Below the pieces are notes generated by a model. It was not told the DNA's origin. It did not search any database and worked only from the letters and a program-made list of their open reading frames with translations. The translations under genes and the position numbers were made by a program. DNA of 10,041 nt from Balneolaceae bacterium. GTDB lineage: Bacteria > Bacteroidota > Rhodothermia > Balneolales > Balneolaceae. Positions 8,020 to 10,041 of this stretch are shown in pieces (position 1 is the stretch's first letter; every line of letters begins with the position of its first letter). Where the stretch lies: assembly GCA_003555185.1 (NCBI GenBank), contig PWFZ01000124.1, positions 1 through 10,041 of the forward strand, written 5' to 3'.

Positions 8020-8532
8020 CTATCTCCCAAAGTCATCTTCCACGCGTACAATATCCTCTTCATCTGATGGGTTTTCCGGGTCGGTATGCTTCCATATCTC
8101 TGCAACAACTCCCCATTCATCCAGTCCAACTAACCGATGTCGCTCACCTTGTTTTAACTCAATAACATCTCCCTTTTTCAACGTTTTCATATCGGTCTGT
8201 TCATCGGTATCACTTACAATAACGCCGGCGCTGCCCCCGATTAGCTTCCAGATTTCTGCCCGGCGATGATGGTATTGCCAGGAGAGTCTTTTATCGGGTT
8301 GAACCAACAGTATTTTAGGACTTAATTTTGAAAACCCTTTAAAGTCTTCTGTATTCAAATGTTGAAAGAAGGTTGAAATAAAGAGGTCGGATTGATCTTC
8401 ATCGATCACAAAAAACCCGCCCCAGGGTCTGTCTAAATCCTTATCCTGAATATTAAATCCCTTATTAGCCAGTTCAGCCTCTACTTTTTTGGCTGTTTCT
8501 TTTTTGGATGTCTCTTTTGATTGTGTATTCAT
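8020..8532 (-). CDS. Cupin protein related to mannose-6-phosphate isomerase type II
   Basis: Single cupin of 170 residues resembling the C-terminal isomerase domain of bifunctional ManC/AlgA enzymes (MannoseP_isomer, PF01050). Seen here are the entry motif RPWGGF (35-40), the cupin motif SWQYHHRRAEIW (84-95) with metal ligands H88, H89 and E93, the third ligand His132 in GERHRLVG, and the closing EDDFGR preceded by DIVRV. The first ~30 residues are a charged, Lys/Glu-rich extension. Homologues in Bacteroidota are often labelled phosphoheptose or mannose-6-phosphate isomerase; the true substrate is not evident, and HHRRAEIW differs from the HHHRAEHW of classic enzymes. The gene is convergent with the GAF kinase, with only 4 nt between the stops. 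The ATG lies at 8532-8530, with no Shine-Dalgarno upstream. No sugar-nucleotide genes adjoin it. Confidence 0.9.
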   Translation of the reverse strand: MNTQSKETSKKETAKKVEAELANKGFNIQDKDLDRPWGGFFVIDEDQSDLFISTFFQHLNTEDFKGFSKLSPKILLVQPDKRLSWQYHHRRAEIWKLIGGSAGVIVSDTDEQTDMKTLKKGDVIELKQGERHRLVGLDEWGVVAEIWKHTDPENPSDEEDIVRVEDDFGR

Positions 8533-8572
8533 TTGATGAATTATTTAAGGATGTTGGTTATAAATCTTGAGG

Positions 8573-8708
8573 TCGTAACTCAGGTCGCTGACCTGTTAAG
8601 TCTGCATAAAATTAAATCAGGTTTACGTGTAGGCTACGGATCAGCGATCCGTACTACGTTGAGTAAAACGCCTTACCCATATAAAAAAGATTGAACTCTG
8701 CAATGGAA
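8573..8708. repeat. REP-like repeat, copy 1 (two opposed hairpins)
   Basis: First of two adjacent direct copies with a 136-bp period. It contains hairpin A, CAGGTCGCTGACCTG, at 8581-8595 (6-bp stem, loop GCT). Hairpin B, TACGGATCAGCGATCCGTA, is at 8635-8653 (8-bp stem, loop AGC). The two are separated by ~40 bp of AT-rich sequence, and GTAAAACGCCTTAC with an A-tract follows. B is close to the reverse complement of A: they differ only at two stem base pairs, both changed in a compensated way. This head-to-head arrangement of related palindromes resembles REP doublets (REPIN/BIME) mobilised by TnpA-REP (RAYT) transposases in other bacteria. No transposase is present in the window. Confidence 0.75.
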
Positions 8709-8840
8709 TCGTAACTCAGGTCGCTGACCTGTTATGTCTGCATAAATTAATTTAGGGGTTCGTACAGGTTACGGATCAGCGATCCGAACTACGTTGAGTA
8801 AAACGCCTTATCCATAAAAAACAATGAACTTATACAATTA
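8709..8840. repeat. REP-like repeat, copy 2
   Basis: Direct copy of 8573-8708. The first 26 bases (TCGTAACT, hairpin A at 8717-8731 and TTA) match copy 1 exactly. So do the 17 bases around hairpin B (CGGATCAGCGATCCG, 8772-8786) and the 23-base ACTACGTTGAG... block after it. The spacer between the hairpins has diverged, while both hairpin cores are unchanged. One base next to hairpin B differs (A for T), shortening its stem by the outer pairs. Weak similarity continues past the A-tract (TGAACT...CAAT in both), which suggests a tandem duplication of a whole ~135-bp unit. Confidence 0.75.
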
Positions 8841-8902
8841 AGGTAAATAAATAGTAGTTTTGGTACCATAAAAAATACCGCTCAATTTTAAAGTCCACTT
8901 TT

Positions 8903-9460
8903 ATGAAGAGATTATCATTAATACTATTGTCCATATGCTTTATTTTTCCATTTACATTAGTTGAAACAGCTGATGCACAATGGTCGTTAGGCGCAAATTT
9001 TGAGATGCGTGATCAAAACCCTACCAATGGATTTGGAGTGCGAATTGACCGCCAAATCCTGTCAGCTGTACCTGTTGTTGATTTTGGTATTAGGGGACAT
9101 TTCAGTTACTTCAGCGAAAAAAATAGTGTAAGCCGCGAGTCCGTATCTTACGACCGTGAGTTTGAGTCTTTCGATTATGGCCTGGCAGCTCAGGCAGGAA
9201 TTAATGTTGCTTTATTAAAGCCTTATGTGGGATTAGGCGTGGGAATGGATCAATCCAGTCTTGATGAACGAGGTGATGGAGATTCCGATCGTTCATACGA
9301 TGAGATAGACTATTATATTAACGCTTTCGTTGGTACTCAAATCAGATTGCCAATCGTGAGTCCTTTTATTGAGTATCGTTTTTCACGGGTAGCAGATCGT
9401 GAAGATATTGATTTAAGTAACGTTAGCAGACTCGCCATCGGGTTATCCTTGCGTTTCTAA
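8903..9460 (+). CDS. Small outer-membrane beta-barrel protein
   Basis: Secreted protein of 185 residues. It has a Sec signal peptide: K2/R3, then the hydrophobic core LSLILLSICFIFPFTLV, with a probable signal peptidase I site after Ala25 (ADA-Q). The Cys at 12 lacks a small residue before it, so a lipoprotein is unlikely. The mature ~160 residues alternate hydrophobic and polar residues in strand-sized pieces (VVDFGIRGHFSYF, YGLAAQAGINVALL, INAFVGTQIRL, SPFIEYRFSR) and end in LAIGLSLRF. That terminal Phe motif is typical of BAM-assembled barrels. The size suits an eight-stranded barrel like the OmpX/OmpA-N-terminal type (OMP_b-brl). A long acidic stretch (DERGDGDSDRSYDEID, ~120-135) is probably a surface loop. 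A terminator follows closely, so the gene is probably a single transcription unit with its promoter in the repeat-bearing region. Function beyond that is unknown. Confidence 0.85.
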   Translation: MKRLSLILLSICFIFPFTLVETADAQWSLGANFEMRDQNPTNGFGVRIDRQILSAVPVVDFGIRGHFSYFSEKNSVSRESVSYDREFESFDYGLAAQAGINVALLKPYVGLGVGMDQSSLDERGDGDSDRSYDEIDYYINAFVGTQIRLPIVSPFIEYRFSRVADREDIDLSNVSRLAIGLSLRF

Positions 9461-9484
9461 GTAAAAAAATGATTATTACCAATG

Positions 9485-9514
9485 GGCGATCAAACAACAT
9501 TGATCGCCTTTTTT
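9485..9514 (+). terminator. Rho-independent terminator of the beta-barrel gene
   Basis: Perfect 8-bp stem GGCGATCA / TGATCGCC (9485-9492 and 9501-9508) around an 8-nt loop, followed by TTTTTT at 9509-9514. It lies 24 nt after the stop of the outer-membrane protein gene and ~110 bp before the next start, so it separates that gene from the RelA/SpoT gene. Confidence 0.92.
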
Positions 9515-9565
9515 AATTTCCACTAATAAAAACGTTCAGAAAATCAATAATATGGGTTCATAGCA

Positions 9566-9597
9566 TTTGAACTTGTTTATCATTTAGATAGTTATTG
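9566..9597 (+). promoter_or_regulatory. Possible Bacteroidota-type promoter for the RelA/SpoT gene
   Basis: TTTG at 9566-9569 is followed after 19 bp by TAGTTATTG at 9589-9597. This resembles the TTTG / TAnnTTTG pair of Bacteroidota primary-sigma promoters, with one extra base in the -7 box. It lies ~30 bp before the ATG at 9626, in the right place after the upstream terminator. AT-rich DNA gives such matches by chance, so this is tentative. Confidence 0.3.
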
Positions 9598-9625
9598 GAA
9601 TGTATTTCAATCTGTGTAAAATATT

Positions 9626-10041
9626 ATGGATAAGGTAGATATACATAACGAAGAAAAAATTCTGGCATTCAAACTCGACAAAATTCAGCAAAGTATTTTG
9701 TCTGAGCTGCTAGAGCTCTGCCATAAACATCTGGACCATACGGATGATGAACTCATCACAAAGGCTTTTAAACTGTGCTATTTGTCTCATAAAGGTGTGG
9801 AAAGAGCCTCGGGTGAACCTTTCTATCTACACCCGGTTGAAGTAGCTAAAATTATGGCTGCAGAATTTACGATTGATGATGAATCGGTGGCAGCGGCTTT
9901 GCTTCATGATACGGTTGAAGACACGAAGGTAACTATAAAGGATATTGAAGAGCAGTTTGGAGATGTGGTCGCCCACCTGATTGATGGGGTGACGAAAATT
10001 ACCGGGGTGTTTGAAAACCGGGATTCCAAACAAGCCGAAAC
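9626..10041 (+). CDS. rel: RelA/SpoT-family (p)ppGpp synthetase/hydrolase, N-terminal part (3' end outside window)
   Basis: The first 138 residues of a stringent-response enzyme are visible. After a helical start (MDKVDIHNEEKILAFKLDKI), the HD-hydrolase domain is recognisable by SGEPFYLHPVEVAKI (62-76), SVAAALLHDTVEDT (87-100, with metal-binding His94-Asp95 and catalytic Glu98-Asp99) and FGDVVAHLIDGVTKI (111-125). His55 (LSHKG) matches the first HD ligand. Presence of the HD residues implies (p)ppGpp hydrolysis, as in bifunctional Rel/SpoT rather than RelA of E. coli. Whether the synthetase half is also active cannot be judged, because the synthetase, TGS and ACT domains lie past the right edge. 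The ATG at 9626 has no Shine-Dalgarno but gives the expected N-terminal length. The gene is cut in mid-codon at 10041. Confidence 0.95.
   Translation, partial: MDKVDIHNEEKILAFKLDKIQQSILSELLELCHKHLDHTDDELITKAFKLCYLSHKGVERASGEPFYLHPVEVAKIMAAEFTIDDESVAAALLHDTVEDTKVTIKDIEEQFGDVVAHLIDGVTKITGVFENRDSKQAE

Larger units (their letters stand above)
8533..8902. other. 370-bp divergent intergenic region with a tandem REP-like repeat
   Basis: Non-coding stretch between the cupin start (minus strand) and the outer-membrane protein start (plus strand), so promoters of both genes should lie here. About 270 bp is taken up by two tandem repeat copies (8573-8708 and 8709-8840). The remaining 62 bp before the plus-strand gene are very AT-rich and contain TAGTTTTG at 8855-8862. 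This fits the TAnnTTTG form of Bacteroidota -7 boxes, but I see no -33 element at a suitable distance. I found no RNA gene or reading frame of note. Confidence 0.6.

Noticed and set aside
7845..8129. Minus-strand frame of 94 codons across the kinase/cupin junction
   Set aside because: It overlaps the ends of two well-supported genes in a different frame and has no recognisable motif.
8573..8840. CRISPR array or integron attC site from the paired palindromes
   Set aside because: There are only two units, the repeat unit is far too long for CRISPR, and the attC core sites (GTTRRRY) and an integrase are missing; REP-like doublets explain the structure better.

Overview
The window is a signalling-gene cluster from an AT-rich, Gram-negative bacterium. 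Several traits point to the Bacteroidota/Rhodothermota/Balneolota assemblage, with a Balneola-like organism as my best guess. These are long multi-PAS soluble sensor kinases, a stand-alone 'RPWGGF' cupin of the type common in Bacteroidota, small outer-membrane beta-barrels with a C-terminal Phe, mostly absent Shine-Dalgarno sequences, and REP-like palindrome pairs. The lineage is an inference from protein style; no rRNA or marker gene is complete enough to settle it.

Left part (1-4082): a 5'-truncated multi-PAS histidine kinase of the NarX/DegS type (HisKA_3 plus HATPase) runs in from beyond the left edge. Five bases after it comes a NarL/FixJ response regulator, forming an apparently orthodox two-component pair. 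About 200 bp further on lies a 136-residue protein that looks like the receiver half of a NarL-type regulator. It has lost the acidic pair, the conserved Thr and Lys, and the DNA-binding domain.

Centre (4214-8015): three tightly coupled genes. They encode a four-PAS HisKA_2 protein whose phosphoacceptor His box is intact but whose ATP-binding motifs are gone, a stand-alone CheY-like receiver starting directly after its stop, and a GAF histidine kinase with all catalytic motifs whose start overlaps the receiver by 8 nt. None of the three carries a DNA-binding or enzymatic output domain, so the cassette looks like a phosphorelay or an integrating module that signals through protein-protein contacts. 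The likely pseudokinase is the most notable feature of the window.

Right part (8020-10041): on the minus strand, convergent with the GAF kinase, is a mannose-6-phosphate-isomerase-type cupin. Its upstream region, shared with a divergent outer-membrane beta-barrel gene, holds two tandem copies of a ~135-bp repeat. Each copy carries two opposed REP-like hairpins related by compensatory base-pair changes. The barrel gene ends in a clear rho-independent terminator. After it starts a RelA/SpoT-family (p)ppGpp synthetase/hydrolase, cut off at the right edge within its HD hydrolase domain.
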